NCBI RefSeq assembly: GCF_036785885.1
Contig: NC_092328.1
Coordinates: 14,778,111-14,842,110, forward strand
Origin: Coffea arabica
Lineage: Eukaryota > Streptophyta > Magnoliopsida > Gentianales > Rubiaceae
Length of the DNA stretch: 64,000 bases
Reading direction: 5' to 3'
Within the stretch, counting starts at the first letter, position 1; every line of letters starts with the position of its first letter. Below are positions 46,774 to 59,752 of this stretch, in pieces. The notes below the pieces were generated by a model that worked only from the letters and a program-made list of their open reading frames with translations, was not told the DNA's origin and made no database searches. A program made the position numbers and the translations under genes.

Positions 46774-47905
46774 GTCTAATTCAATGATCATATTTCTGCA
46801 ACAAATATCCCTTGCCATACCCAACCCTTAAATGATGGCCCATGGTTCTACTACCATGTTATTTGTAGTTCCCAGCTGACACCGAACCCATTCATCCAGT
46901 AACCCCCATCATCTCTAATTAGTACTCCTGCTCTTGCTTGTCCTAAACCGTTGCTTGATCCTCCATCAACATTTAGTTTCACCCATCCAATTTGGGCTTA
47001 CTCCAATTGATAGACTTCAGCTCCTTCTGTACTGCTCCACAATACTTGGTGAGAGATTCCTGACCGAAATTGACTTGGGCTATCACTGTTTGAGCATTGA
47101 TTTTATCTTAGTTGCAGTAACATAGGTTCCAGCATACCAGGTATAATAAAAAAAGTTCTTGAATCAAACACTTGCCAATCTGCGTCTTCTATCTTTACAA
47201 TGTTATATTGTTTTAAGCTCCAATCTAGCCATTCTTCCAAATTTGGGTTCCTAATATTCATAATTATTGAATTACATTTGACCAACTTTTTTTTTTTGTT
47301 ATAAAACATCATTATAAAATTAAATCCATACTAATAGCACAAATTACATCAATCATACACAAATACAAATAGATCTGATAAACAAATACTTGATATTAAA
47401 AATCTAAAAAATTAATAGAATATTACACTGTGAAACTCCAATAATATCAAAAGATAAAACACTTATTGTCCCAATATCATTTATGCATGCTTCCAACTGT
47501 GTTGCTTCTTTTCTCCCAAATCTACTAATTAACTAATTCAAATTCAGATGTTAAAGTGAGATCTAATGAGGTAGATATAAAAGATTTTCGATTCGACAAC
47601 CAAATATGAGAAAACTTAGATCTAATACAAAAAATAGAAAAAACTACAAAAGCTGTAATTAGAAATCTCTATGAGAGGAGAAAACATCACTAAAAATCCT
47701 TAAAGAGAGAATAAACTCTCACTAGGAAACTCCATGAGAGGAGAATAACATCTTTTGCAACTAGAATAGCATTGCCCTCAATTTGATGAGTACAATAGTT
47801 TCAGATACTGTCCTCATCCACCAAGCTTCACAAACAAACTGAAAAAAAGTAGAACACAAATGCATCCATACAATGGTGAAGTACTTTTAAATTTCGACAT
47901 TGCAA
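46774..47905. repeat. Segmental repeat, copy 1 (partner at 62796)
   Basis: Collinear with 62796-64000 at an offset of about 16.02 kb at the start and 16.095 kb at the end. Copy 2 has about 70 extra bases near 63290-63360. The repeat runs up to the 3' flank of the GH3 pseudogene. It contains the LINE-type RNase H remnant at 46800-47040. Confidence 0.85.
46800..47040 (-). pseudogene. LINE-type RNase H remnant, copy 1
   Basis: On the minus strand this matches the better-preserved copy at 62809-63060, whose translation begins KLNVDGASSNGLGQA and continues GGLFRDEGGYW. That is the signature of the RNase H domain at the C-terminus of plant LINE (L1-type) ORF2 and related RVT_3 proteins. This copy carries stops and indels. 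No reverse transcriptase was seen upstream. Confidence 0.7.
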
Positions 47906-47963
47906 GACAAGGTATATGAACGCCTAGGATGAAGTATGCAAAAAGATTCTTGAAGACCACAGG

Positions 47964-50343
47964 CTACGAGTCTTGATTAGGCACTTCTCTGCTGTAAAAT
48001 TTTCCCACTACTCTGGAGTCCAGAATTTCAATGGCTTTCTCAGACTTTATGTTCTTAGGTGTCTTGTACTGGTTTAAAGAAGTTCCTTGAGAAAGATAAA
48101 AGTCCATGAGGACGTTGAATGTTCCTTGTTTCACAACTCTAATTTCCAAAGGACCAATGGTACTGATGCTCTGATTCCTCAGCATCTTATATTTCTGGTC
48201 CAGAGATTGTTCCACTAGACTACAGCATTTTTCCATTTTAACCTGATCAAGTTCAGGTATATCATCGTTTGATCTGAGTTGAAGCTCCCAAAAGAGTACA
48301 TAGTGACCAGGAATAGAAGATGTATCAGCATAGCTACTGTAATCCAAAAGAAAGAAGCCAAGTGGTTCAAGGATCTGAATTGCTGTTGCAACTGCTTTCT
48401 GGAGGTCTTGTTCAGTTGTTTTATCTGTGTGAATACTCAATACCACATTTGTCCTTTGTCCAAATTTGAATTGGGGAGTGGAATTGTGAAAACCTGTCAC
48501 CAGGACAATATCCCCCATTCTGTACCTGTACAAACCTGAAAATGTATTCTTCCATCAATATTCTAGACATTAGAGCGTTTAAGCATTTAAACTGTCTAAT
48601 CATCATTGGATGTGTGTATCAGGATAATAAATGTACCAAAAAACAGAATGTAATAAACCTATATTCGACAAATTTGAACATCTGAACAAGTCGTGCACAT
48701 TAGATGTCCAAGGCAATTGTTAAGTAGAAATTAATGGAACTACTATCCATTTTAGAACATGATAAAGGGTTTAAAATAGAGACCAGTAGACACCTTCAAG
48801 ATGCACTTCTGTGTTTTATCGAATACTTTTTCATGGGACAGACTAAGAGAATTATAGTTCATATCTGTGGTACACCACAGTCAGTTAGGGTCAATTCAAA
48901 AGTACAGTGATCTCACCTGTAAAGGTCGTGACAAGAAGTTCATAATGCTGGCCAACCTTAACATTAGCAAGATCCACAACGTGATCTTTCAAATGAGCAT
49001 CTTTCCTGTTGGTGCAGTTTGGATCTTGATGATTGTCAATTGGTAAGAACTCATAGTAGGCCATGGTTGGTATAAAAGTATAAGAGACATCATAAGGACT
49101 GCACAAAGGTTTCATGTTAATCCCAAAAAATGCCTCTGAAGAACCCATAAACTGGTGAAACTACAGGTAACCCACCCGTATAGAACTCAAGCGCAGGGAT
49201 ATATTGTGCCATGGACCCTGTAATAATGGCCATGACATACTTGGTCCTTGGCCAGATCTTCTTAATTATCCCTTCCCAAGACTTCTCTTGGCATACAAGA
49301 TCAATTGAATCAGCCAAATCCGGCAATTGTTTGCTCAAAATCAAGGAGACAGCCCTTTTGCAGTTAGGGTCAGTGATCCAATCACTCATTTGTCCAGTTC
49401 TTATGTTGGAAGACATTTCTTGCCAATGTTCCTCCAAAAATTTGATTATCCTTAGCAAACCCGAGGCGAAAAATGTACCAACGCTTACTATCGCATCTCG
49501 CTGCACAAGGCCACAAAGTAATTGACCATACAAGCTCTGATTGGTATCTTCACACAATATAAACTGAGGATATCTGTCTTTTCTGTTCTTTATCTCGCTT
49601 TCTGAGCCTGTTCTTAAAACTAAGCCACCAGGAGTGCGGATATCCGGGTTGATAAGGACAAATAACAGCGCTTTCCCATCGTTCAAGCCCTGGAAGTACC
49701 TTAGTTCAAAGCTATATGTTTAGCAATTTTTGTTTGACTCTTATAATTCTACTGAAGAAATAACAACTGTATATTCATTGCATTAGACTTTACCTGTTTA
49801 AAACAGTATCACAGAGACAAGAAAAAAAGGCCCTGCGCTCTCCCTCTTCAGCAGTTTTTGGTATCCACTTTTGCTTCCCACCTGAAGTGCCCGAGCTGCC
49901 AACGAAGTTAATGATTTCAATTAAGAAAAACAAGAAATTCATGAAAAAGAACAGAAATGACTCGTGCTGCAGCATTATTGACTTTACTCTCACTCCATTC
50001 AGGAGTTTCCTTTCATCTAATTAGAACAAAACAAAAAAAAACTGATTTACCTTTTGAGTAGCTCAGTAATGGATTCATTAGTTAAAATCCGAGATGGCTC
50101 TCCATCCAGTGCAATTCGATCGATGTAAATCTTGATATCTTCATAATCTACCACAGGAACTTTATTCTTGAATAGCCCCTTATCAGATTGACCATTAAGA
50201 AAACCTTTCAAGTAATCAGTGCTTGCATTTTTAGTTAAAATCTCCTCCAGGACCTGTTCTTGTATATGACCAGCATTGCTGGTTATATCCTCCAAAATCC
50301 TCGAACCAGCTTCTGTATCTCTTGGATCAAAGGTTGGCAGCAT
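47964..50343 (-). pseudogene. GH3: GH3 acyl acid amido synthetase, one-base frameshift
   Basis: Four exons can be placed: 50343-50051, 49895-49794, 49699-48917 and 48535-47964. All introns are GT-AG and phases agree, giving about 582 residues, the usual GH3 length. GH3 enzymes adenylate plant hormones such as auxin or jasmonate and join them to amino acids in the cytosol. Landmarks: SSGTSGGK (ATP motif) in exon 2, ITGSMAQYIP and GSSEAFFG in exon 3, YRYRMGD and SYADTSSIPGHYVLFWE in exon 4. Wording such as SLNQYKTP suggests the GH3.9/GH3.17-like group. A run of three Cs (plus strand, 49144-49146) where two are needed shifts the frame in exon 3 and stops it within about 10 codons. The rest is intact, so this is a very young pseudogene or a sequencing error. 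Confidence 0.88.
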
Positions 50344-51110
50344 TCTGGTAAAGAAAAGAAATGCAGAATCTGAGTTTGGGGATGGGAAATATGCAGGGAA
50401 ATTAATTAATGAATAAGCATGCTCAACTACATTGTCTTGAGGAAAAGATTCACGCCATGGTTAAGCCCTTTTAAACCCATTGCCCAGGTGATCCATCCTT
50501 TCATCCTCATTCCCTTCTCCAAGATGCCTAGTTAGCGTGCTGTATGTTACCATTGTTAATTTGTAATTTTGTAAACAGAAAAACTCATTGAGTTGCTTAG
50601 TCTCCTTATGCTATGCTCATCACTTGCACAATCCAAAATCACCAAATGATCTTGAATGTACCTTCGTTCGAGCTCTTATGGATCTATATCCATGCTTGAG
50701 TTCAGTCAAAATCGAATTCAAATCGAGTTCGAGTCATTTGAGTAGCTATATGAATTGAGTTGGATCTCCATATAATTTCCTTATTTAGCTTATATAGTTT
50801 TTATGTACATTTTGTCGAGCAAGTTCAATTTCGAGTTTCAGCTTGTCCTCATAATTTTCTTGAGTTAAACTCAAGCATGAACATGTGATATTCATCGAAC
50901 TTGAGCTCGGACTCAACCTCAAATTAATTTTCTTTGATCTTGAGTTCTAGTACCTCAATATTTGGTCTTGATTTGGCTAATAACACCCCCTAGAGAGGTG
51001 ATCCAAAATTTAAATGAATGGCACACTTATAGTCGTAAAAGGAAGCTTATTCGTATGCATCTTCCAAAATATGGCAAAAATATACCAGATACCAGTTGTA
51101 TTCTGCAGTG
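50344..51110. other. Upstream region of the GH3 pseudogene
   Basis: Expected promoter side of the minus-strand gene. I see no convincing TATA box or auxin-response TGTCTC element. From about 50690 to 50950 the sequence contains repeated TCGAGTTCGAG-like words shared with 51290-51490 and 52680-53045, indicating another dispersed repeat family. Confidence 0.5.
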
Positions 51111-51119
51111 TAATTAGTA

Positions 51120-51870
51120 GGGCAAATTATACTTTACCCTCTGTGATTTAATACTTTTCCATGTAACCTTCCTATAGTTTCCAAGGCTATGTATAAACCC
51201 TCATGTTTGGACTAAAGTTTCAAAGCGACAGAAATGGTACTCTGTAAGGGAACCAACTCATAGGGCTAAAAAATGAACTAACCTACTCAATGTTCGTATC
51301 GAGATCGCTTGGTAAGAACTCGTTCGAGTTTGGTTAACCAACTAGTTAAGCCAAATTTGAACTGTGTTTTATGCTCAATAACATTCAAACTCAATAAAAA
51401 AACTCGTTCAAACTCGATTTGGCAAATAACAAGCTAAGTTTGAACAAAATTTCAAACTTGTTAAAGTAATCAAACAAACTTGAACATTATGGTTTTCAAC
51501 TTAATTAGGTTCGTTTACACCCCTACCAACTAAAATGTTGAGATTACCCCATTTAGAAATAAAAATGATTGAAATGATCAAAATATGTAAACATAGTGTG
51601 CATGACATTTTAGTCCCTTATGGTTAGTGTTTTCCACATAACTACCTTTTGTTTTCAAAATCTATACATAACATCCCTCTGGTTAACAAATAGTTTTCAT
51701 ATTAATATAGGGGTATTTTTGATATTTTAGTAGATTATGTTACCGAATGCAAATTCGATCATTTTAACATTTTAATCCAAATCATGATGGAGTTACATAT
51801 AGTTTTTGAAATGGTAAGAGGTTTATATGGAAAAGTACTAAATCGCAGGAGGGTAAAATGTAATTTACCC
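51120..51870. mobile_element. MULE-type MITE, 751 bp
   Basis: Imperfect terminal inverted repeats of about 45 bp: the left begins GGGCAAATTATACTTTACCC, and the reverse complement of the right begins GGGTAAATTACATTTTACCC. It is flanked by TAATTAGTA (51111-51119) and TAATTAATA (51871-51879), a 9-bp duplication with one mismatch, as for Mutator-like elements. Non-coding; the middle contains the ACTCGTTCGAG-like repeat. Confidence 0.85.
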
Positions 51871-52189
51871 TAATTAATAGTGAAGTGTTGATTTTGGGGG
51901 TTTTCAAGTAAACGGAGTTTGCCAGATAAAAGGTGAGTAATGTTTTGACTACCAATTTACCACAGCTTCGTCCTTCAACCAAAGGCAACAAATATCACCA
52001 AACTTATCAGCATGATAAGTGATAACCAAAGCTCTGAAAAAACTGAACTCGAAGAATTGCATATTAAGACAGGATTAACAACTTGACTGTATGAATCTTA
52101 TTGACTTTCGACCTACAAATGCAAACCATCCAAAAAAATGTAAATATATGGCCAAGCAAGCGTATCGCATAGGTAAAAAGGAAAACATA

Positions 52190-52335
52190 TGAATCACGTC
52201 AGAAACAACAGGAGGAAATTAATCAAGGAAGCCAATATACCTCACCTAAAAGGAACTTGATTGCATATAATCCTACGGCGCAAATATACCTCACCTGCAA
52301 AAAACTTGATTGCACTTTGATCCCACAGCAAAAAT
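52190..52335 (+). repeat. Short direct repeat, two units
   Basis: The phrase AATATACCTCACCT, followed about 6 bases on by AACTTGATTGCA and a TCC-C-C tail, occurs twice about 55 bases apart. Confidence 0.7.
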
Positions 52336-52368
52336 TTTGCAGAAAATGAAAACTTTGAGACCTAATTT

Positions 52369-52620
52369 TTGTCGACTGCTGTTCAGTTATGCCAGCTTAA
52401 TAGCAAAGAAGTGGATCTCTCAGTAATAGGGTATGTGGTAGACAAAGTTAGAAACTTAGAGATGAATTTCAAGAATGTCGGATTGCACATGTATGTAGGA
52501 CAGGAAATACTTCAGCCCACTTACTGGCTAAGTTATCTTTATTTGTGGAGGATAGAGTTACATAGTGGGACAACCTTCCACCTTGCATTGTAAATGCTGC
52601 GTTTTGTGCTATGACTGGAT
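52369..52620 (+). pseudogene. RNase H-like C-terminal remnant (LINE type)
   Basis: The plus-strand frame reads VVQLCQLNS-like sequence with a downstream GYVVDKVRNLEMNF. After a shift near 52470, another frame reads CRIAHVCRTGNTSAHLLAK. Together these resemble the end of the RVT_3 RNase H domain, with the conserved R-x-G-N-x-x-A-H-x-L-A-K signature. Stops follow at about 52610. No other LINE sequence is adjacent. Confidence 0.6.
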
Positions 52621-52679
52621 AGAAAGTTATGCAGGGACTAGGGAGCAGTGAAGAAGCTGTCTGACCTGGTAAGGTTGAG

Positions 52680-53045
52680 AAATGTAAATAAGTCGAGTCA
52701 AGTTAAATTTTGACCTAGCCAGGCCAGTCTCAACCTAAGTTTATGAAACTCAAACTCGTGGTCGAGTTCGATGAGATCAAAATGTCAAGTTCGAGCTTAA
52801 AAAATTAATTATTTTACTTTTAAAAAATAAATAAAATAATAAAATATTAGAAATATATATGTAATTTTACTATTAACATAAAAAAATGATATGTATATAT
52901 ATTAATATATATAAATATAATCGAGCTCGCGAGTTAATGAATTTAATATTTTTGAACTCGAGTTTAACTTGATTAGTTCGAACTCGACTTAAGTCCGATG
53001 TTGATCGAGTCGAGCTCGGACTTGAGCCTCTTGCGGCCGGCTCGC
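52680..53045. repeat. TCGAG-rich dispersed repeat around an AT-rich core
   Basis: Flanks rich in TCGAG, GAACTCGA and GAGCTCG surround an AT-only core at 52800-52920. The outer parts are roughly inverted (GTCGAGTTCGATGAG against CTCGAGTTTAACTTG). Related words occur upstream of GH3 and inside the MITE at 51120. Family not identified. Confidence 0.5.
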
Positions 53046-53161
53046 GAGTGGTTCAATTTATTTACAACCATAGTAAGGTTGACCAATTACTAGTGATACA
53101 GGAAGTTGTTTGCGTCGGTCCATATTCATCAAATGTTGACTGGAAATTGTATATATATACA

Positions 53162-54442
53162 GGGAGAGTTGCAGTTTTAGTACCCAATGTTTGGCCCATA
53201 TATCAAATTAGTCTTCAATGTATCGATTAAAACAAATCTAGTCCCCAGGTTTACAATTTTAGACAGATCTATGACAATTAGCAGAAATAGACCAATGAAT
53301 AATGGTCAACATCAAATTGCTGCTAATCAACAATTTTTACTTTACACTTCTAGTCCTCAATGTTTTGATTTTGAATTATTATCTTCTTTTAAATTTTAAA
53401 CAGCGATATGAAGGATTTAGTATTAAATGAGATGTAAGTTATAGGGTGATAGGAATTCTAATTAAACTTCTCTTTCCTTTTCTTTTTATTTGTTTATTTA
53501 TGCCAATAGTATCCCATATGTTTCTTTTCTTTTGCACAATTAGTCTAAAATTTGTTAAAATATATATGTCTTATTGTTTCTCACTATTAATAATTAATTG
53601 ACTGTGAGCTTTATTATTTTTTATTTTTTAAAATAACTAAAAAACTTAATTGTTTCCTTTTGAATATATACTTTTTGTAATTAATTTGATTTTTTTTTTT
53701 ACATTTTAATAGGTTAACAATTGAGTTTGAAATGAAATTGATATTTTGTAGATGTTAAAATAAATCCTTTAAATCTACAGTATTGGAACATTGGATTTTA
53801 ATTTATGGGAAAGAAAACAAGAAATAAAAGAAAGTTTTCTAAAGAATTCGATTATACTTCACATTGATACTTATTTTTACTAGTTTTTATAAGTACAACA
53901 GCTAATTACAAAAATTTGAAATCTACATGCACAAAACATGCAACAATTTGTGTAGTAGTAATTATAATAAAATTAAATTATAAAACTAGAATTCTCCTTT
54001 TCTTCCACTACTTTATATTTTATTTATTATTGGTATATTGTCATCCAAATCATAATTTATTTAACAAAGATATATATATAGGCTACCATCATGCTATGTC
54101 AATATAATGTGTTTTCATGAAATTTTATAGAAATTTAGAACATATTTGTTGTGTATTTAATTTAATTCATATATTATTTTATTTTAAAAGCTCTAGTTGT
54201 AAGTAAAAACCCATGGGACCTTAATGATCCAAAATTGAAATACTAGGAACTAGAAATACAAATTCAAGACTTTCGACTAATGCCAATTTGATGTTGACCA
54301 TTAGTGATGATGATTTTCCATTAGTTGACCTGAAGCTGTCTAAAATCACGAACTTTGGGGACTAAATTTGTTTTCATCAAAATATTGAGGACTAATTTGG
54401 CATATAGGTTAAACATTCGGGGACCAAAACCATATTTCTCCC
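53162..54442. mobile_element. Non-autonomous TIR element, about 1.28 kb
   Basis: Terminal inverted repeats of about 110 bp. The left begins GGGAGAGTTGCAGTTTTAGT and the reverse complement of the right begins GGGAGAAATATGGTTTTGGT; both later carry CAAATTTAGTCCCC-like and ATTTTAGACAG words. The interior is AT-rich and non-coding. Possible target sequence is AAATTGATA at 54443-54451 against AAATTGTAT at 53144-53152, the latter separated from the end by a TA microsatellite, so the duplication is uncertain. Confidence 0.75.
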
Positions 54443-54528
54443 AAATTGATAATCCCTTGTGTTATGAGATTATTAGATCTTCCCTTACCTTATTTGCCAC
54501 ATGTTTTACTTTCCATTTTGAATGTATA

Positions 54529-54537
54529 AATTTCATT
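54529..54537 (+). repeat. MULE target-site duplication, left (AATTTCATT)
   Basis: Identical to 60914-60922, directly flanking both ends of the element. Confidence 0.93.
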
Positions 54538-54843
54538 GGGTAAATTCCATTTTGACCTCCTAATCTATACCCGATTTCCCACTTCAGTCCCTAAATTTCA
54601 AAATAAAACACTTAAGTCCCCAAACTATTGAATCCATCCCAATTAAATAAAATCGTTAACAAAATCCACAAAATCGTCAGGGTTTTTTGAGCGTGCAAAA
54701 CAAGCGCCGTTAGTGAGACTAAATAAGCAATGAAAACTGAAATAGTCAGGACATAATTGCAAATTCGTCTATTAGGTATAAGGGAAGAAATAAGTCAAAA
54801 CTGCTTTGTTTCTTTCTTCTTCACTTTGAATTATTCGATTTGA

Positions 54844-54874
<31 letters not shown>

Positions 54875-54988
54875 ATGTGTGAATGATACATTACCCAATT
54901 TCTACTAACAAATACTTTGAAATGATCATGATTGTGATTCAGAGGTGAATTTTTTGTAAACATCGGAAGGAAGAGGGTTGATGGAGAA

Positions 54989-55234
54989 ATGACATCGCCA
55001 TTGACGAACAACAAGAGAAAGACCGATCCGGGTAAGAGAAATGATATTAGGGTCATTGTTTGTTTGTTGGTTATTATAGTAGTGTATCTAGTAGTTGGGT
55101 TATTTGGATTGTTATTGTTGCCGGCTAGGTTTTGTAGGGATATTGTGGAATGTAAAAAGGGCCAGATTGACCTTTATATTTTAGTGACAAATTATGGTAG
55201 ACAAAATTGTTTAATGTCGAATATATGGGCCTGA
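54989..55234 (+). other. Short hydrophobic frame in the MULE 5' region
   Basis: An 81-codon frame with a basic start (NNKRKTDPGKRN) and then one strongly hydrophobic stretch of about 25 residues, as in a membrane anchor, followed by a short polar tail. I do not recognise it. It could be a small captured host fragment or chance; nothing else supports expression. Confidence 0.3.
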
Positions 55235-55479
55235 AAATGATTTGGGGTGTTTTTTAAGTCAATGTTTATGCTGTCCAAACCCTAATGTTCCCTGTATTGA
55301 AGACATTGTGGTCCTCAATCCGCTGTAAAAGATGTAAAAAAATTAATTATTGAATTACAAATTTTTTTTCTTTGAACTAGGAAATAGTGATAGTGGAATT
55401 TGGCCTGAACCTTTCTCGTTGTAGACACATCATCAAGGGACCATCACAAACTTTCCTAACAAACAATAAATAGGGGGAA

Positions 55480-58400
55480 GGGTTGATTTTAAAGATGGAT
55501 GCAACCCGAAAATGTGGTCATTAGTAGCTCTAGACAAATGTGGAGAGAGGCTTGAGTATGATATAGAAGATGGTTTTGGGTGGTATTATATGCTACTAAG
55601 GATGACATTGGATACAGGTTGTTCTTTTGTTTATGTGATAGGGATTGTGAGGTGATGGTGAACACATTACCACCACATAGGGTGGCAGAAATGTTTCTTA
55701 GAGTCGGACCAGAAGGTTGTCCACAGGCTGCTGAACCCTTAAGTCAAGCTAAGGGAGATGAGGCCGAAAGGGATAAAAACAGTGATGTTATGATCATAGA
55801 AAAGGATGTCAACACTGATGAAGTGGAACAAGATGGAAGAGAAAATGTTGACATGCAGCCAGCAAATTTAGACACTAGGAAAGGGTGCAGTAGCAACTAG
55901 TCATCGAAAGTACCAAATCTATTTTCTACAAGTTTAGACAGTAGCAATGGGCCTGAAGTAGGACCAGAAACTATAGACAAGCAAGGAAAAGGTGCTGAAG
56001 TTGAACCAGAATGTCAGGATTTTCATTGTGCTGCTGCTGAAGATGAATCAGAAAATGAAGACATGAATAGCAAAGCGACTGATGCTGAAATTGTGGTAGA
56101 AGAGAAAGCTGATAGCAAGAGTGATGCTGCAAAGGAACCAAAAGATGTTGAAGGCTATGATGAAACTTCAAATGCACAAGTCAAAGAAAAGGATGAATGT
56201 AAAAATTGTAATGAAAATGCATAAAAGGCAACTAGCAATGAAGGTGGTGTAGGGGAAACATCATGCGATAATGCCAGACTAGAAGAGGATAAAAATGGAG
56301 TCAATGCTTATGAGAAGTTGGCAGATTCAAACTATGAGGATCAAGGGGGAGACAATGACATATTAGATGAAGCCATAAGAATTGGTCAAAGTATTGGAGG
56401 GGACCTAGGTGCCCATGAAGCAAGCCCTTCGCATTGCAATGAACCTGTTCCTTCTCATTGCAGTGAGCAAAGAAAGAAGAAGTCAGGAACCAAGAAAGAC
56501 CCATGCATTGAAATTAATTGCTGTGATGACCTGATATGATTAATATTGACGATATGGAATCAGAATATGACTCGAATGGTTCATTTGAATTGAAGAGTCA
56601 AAGTGAATCTGATGAAGATGGGAACAGTAAGACAAGGATGCCTAAATTTCCAGATTTCAATGAGCAAACAGACATGAAGAAACCATAGTTTGCAGTTGGT
56701 CAAAAGTTCGCATCAGTCATTACATTGAGGTTGGCTATAAGAATCCAGGAAATTATGGATGGGAGAGATGTGTATTTCAAGAAAAATGATACATAGAGGG
56801 TGAGAGTGAAATGCAGAAATTGTGACTGGCAACTATTGGGGTCTAAAATGCAAGGTGAAAATACCTTTCAGATAAAAACACTTAGTGGTGACCACACTTA
56901 TGGAAGAGTGTTCCACAATAAAAACATGACATCTAGGTTGGCTAGCAAACTATTTGTTGATGAGGTCAGGAAAGCACCATCTATGACAGTGCATGAGTTG
57001 ATGACCAGAGTAACTGAGAAGTTAAATGTCGATTTCAGTCTTAAGCAAAGGTATAGAACACTTAGAAAAGTGAGAGACACTATTCAAGGGTCTCATGACA
57101 AACAGTACACCATGTTGGAAGCATTTTGTGGTGAATAGAGGAGAGCAAATCCGGGATCTAGTGTGCTTGTTGAGACTGATGTAGATGAAGATGATGTTTC
57201 CAGGTTTAGAAGGCTATATATGTGCTTAGAACCAATAAAGAGAGGTTTTTTAGCTGGCCGTAGAAAGTGGATTGGGTTAGATGGTTGCTTCCTAAAAGGT
57301 CCATATGGTAGGCAGCTTTTATCAGGAGTTGGAATGGATGGTGATAACAAAATGTTTCCATTGGCTTTGTCAGTTGTTGGGGTAGAAAATTATGATAACT
57401 TGAGTTAGTCTTTAGGATTGCTTGTATAAGATTTGAAAATTTCGGACTCTAGTACTTGGTGCATTATGATTGACAAACAAAAGGTAGTATTTATTAGCTA
57501 TATTACCATATCAAATTTTGTTGTTGTGTTAAACTATTGATATTAATGTGGCATATGTGATTGTTGTGCTATGTTGCACAGGGTCTAGTTCAAGTAGTTA
57601 GGGACAAACTTCCACGAGATGAGCATAGCTGTTGTATCCAACACCTTTACACCAACTTCAAGCAAATGCACAGAGGCCTTGCTCTTAAAGAAAGGCTTTG
57701 GAGATGTGCAAGGGCTTCATATATGACTCAATTCAAAACAGAAATAGAGATGATGAAGCAAGAATCAAAGGATGTATATGCACGGTTGGATGAAAAGGAC
57801 CCCAATACTTGGTCTAGGGCTCATTTCAAGACTGGATTGGATTGCGATATATTGGTTAATAATATGTGTGAATTTTTTAATTCAATTATTTTAAAGACAC
57901 GATCACTGCCTACTATAGGCATGTTGCAGACGATTCACTTATATTTGTTGAAGAGAATGGAGAGACAATGTCCAAGCATGAAGGTTAAGCTACTTGCTTA
58001 CTATTTTTTATCACAATTTTTAAAGTTACACTATGTTCAATATCTGATTTGCCCTTTATTTGTCAGGTCTCTTATGTCCAGCAATTTTTGACATTCTTGA
58101 GAAGGCCAAGAAAGAGCAATGCATGTGCAGTTGCTACTATGCTGGCACAATGAAGTATCAAATATGTTGTCCTTTCAGTGACCAGTTTGTTGTTTATTTG
58201 GGGAGCAAGACCTGCATTTGTAGACAATGGCAACTGAAGGGAATCCCATGTGGCCATGCAGTTGTTGCTATTAATAGGAGACGTGCCAAATCAGAAAAAA
58301 ATATATATATATATATATATATGGCACCCACCTACTGGAAGAGTACATACATGAAGAGTTATGAACCTGTGTTGAATCCAATCAATGGTCCTAATCTGCG

Positions 58401-58960
58401 GGTCCAAGTAGATTTACTACCAATGAGGCCTCCAAAATATGGAAAATCACCTGAAAGACCAAAAAAGATAAGGAAAAAGGGACCAGATGAAGATAGGAAC
58501 AAGCAATTATATGTGAATCCATCTAAACCTCACAAAGTCAGCAAGATTTGCACTAAGATGAGTTGTAGTCTGTGCAAGAAATACGGACATAATAGGAGGA
58601 GCTACCTTAAAAAAACCAGCAAACTGCTGCAGTAGAAAGGGACTAGATGGGCATATGGATAAGGAATCTAGTGGGAACAACAAACATATGCCATCAGAAA
58701 TGAAACAAGGCATACTAGTACTGGTCCAAGTACTGCTAATGTCACTCAATTAAGTACACAAGAGAGCTGCACAGCTGCTCCTCAAAATTAGACTGAACAG
58801 AAAATTGATGGAGAACAACCAATCAAGGGCACAAGAAAATGCTCATTTTGCAAGAAACCTGGCCATTCAAAGAAAGGTTGCAAGCTGAGGCAACGGATCT
58901 TTAGAAACTCACTGGACATGACTAGAGAACTTGGACTCAATAGTGTTGCATCTGATTAAC
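55480..58960 (+). pseudogene. MULE transposase, multiple stops
   Basis: The N-terminal part near 55490-55570 reads DGCNPKMWSLVALD and YDIEDGFGWYY, as in plant MULE proteins. The WRKY/GCM1-like DNA-binding part follows (VRVKCRNCDWQL at 56800), then the MULE catalytic region: first Asp in WIGLDGCFLKG (about 57270), second in IMIDKQKG (about 57470), an intron-like gap to about 57580, H and C residues, and a Glu in NNMCEFFNS. A SWIM zinc finger (CICRQW ... CGHAV, about 58210-58260) and two zinc knuckles, the first damaged and the second CSFCKKPGHSKKGC near 58840, complete it. Stops at 56794, 57136 and others in between inactivate it. Its job was cutting at the terminal repeats. Confidence 0.85.
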
Positions 58961-59752
58961 CCATATGAGACAGCTTCAAAGGAAATTGAATTTGGACATG
59001 TCAGTGCTTTGCAATTTACATTTGTTGCTGAGTGAGATACAAATATGTTCACTCTCCTATTAACTACTTGTTATCTCCTGACATGTAGTTGAACTCCAAT
59101 ATTGGTGACAAACTTTATTCATACAATCTAGGGATAACAATGAAACCACCAGACTCATACATTGATGATAGGTAGACAGAAGAGCTGGGTTCAACTAGTT
59201 GTGTCACCAGACGACTTCAACCAACCCCTTTCACTTGAAGGGGGAACATGTGTGTAAATCTGTCTACATTGCAGGCAGTAGCAGGTCATATGAATAATTC
59301 AACTAGGATTGGCCAATGTTCAGCTCTATAGGAATGCAAATGAAGTTGCGAAGTTAGAAAATTTAAATCACACAAGAAAATAGTTGTGTTTTGTAAATGG
59401 CAATGTGCAGCTCTATGTTTAGCTGGGTTTTAGGAATTTCTATTGCTATAAATTGTTCACATTATGTTTTGGGGAGTTGATGTTTTGTAAATGGCAACTG
59501 ATGTTGTAAATACCAAGAAATTTCTGCTGTTGTTTTGTAAATTTGTGAAACGTCTGGTCTTTTGGTGTAAGGCTAAACATGATCAAATTCAGTCCATTTT
59601 CAATTGCATCTATTGTCTCAAACAGTTGGTGGTGTTACAAATGTTTACAGGTTTATCATTTATTGCTAAAAGTAGTTCAATAAGTTGGGACACTTCAGTC
59701 TCTCAACTACACAAAAAAGGATAGTTCAATCCTAATGTTTCATTAGCTAGGG

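Noticed and set aside
49211..49525. 104-codon plus-strand frame opposite GH3 exon 3
   Set aside because: Antisense shadow of the real GH3 coding exon.
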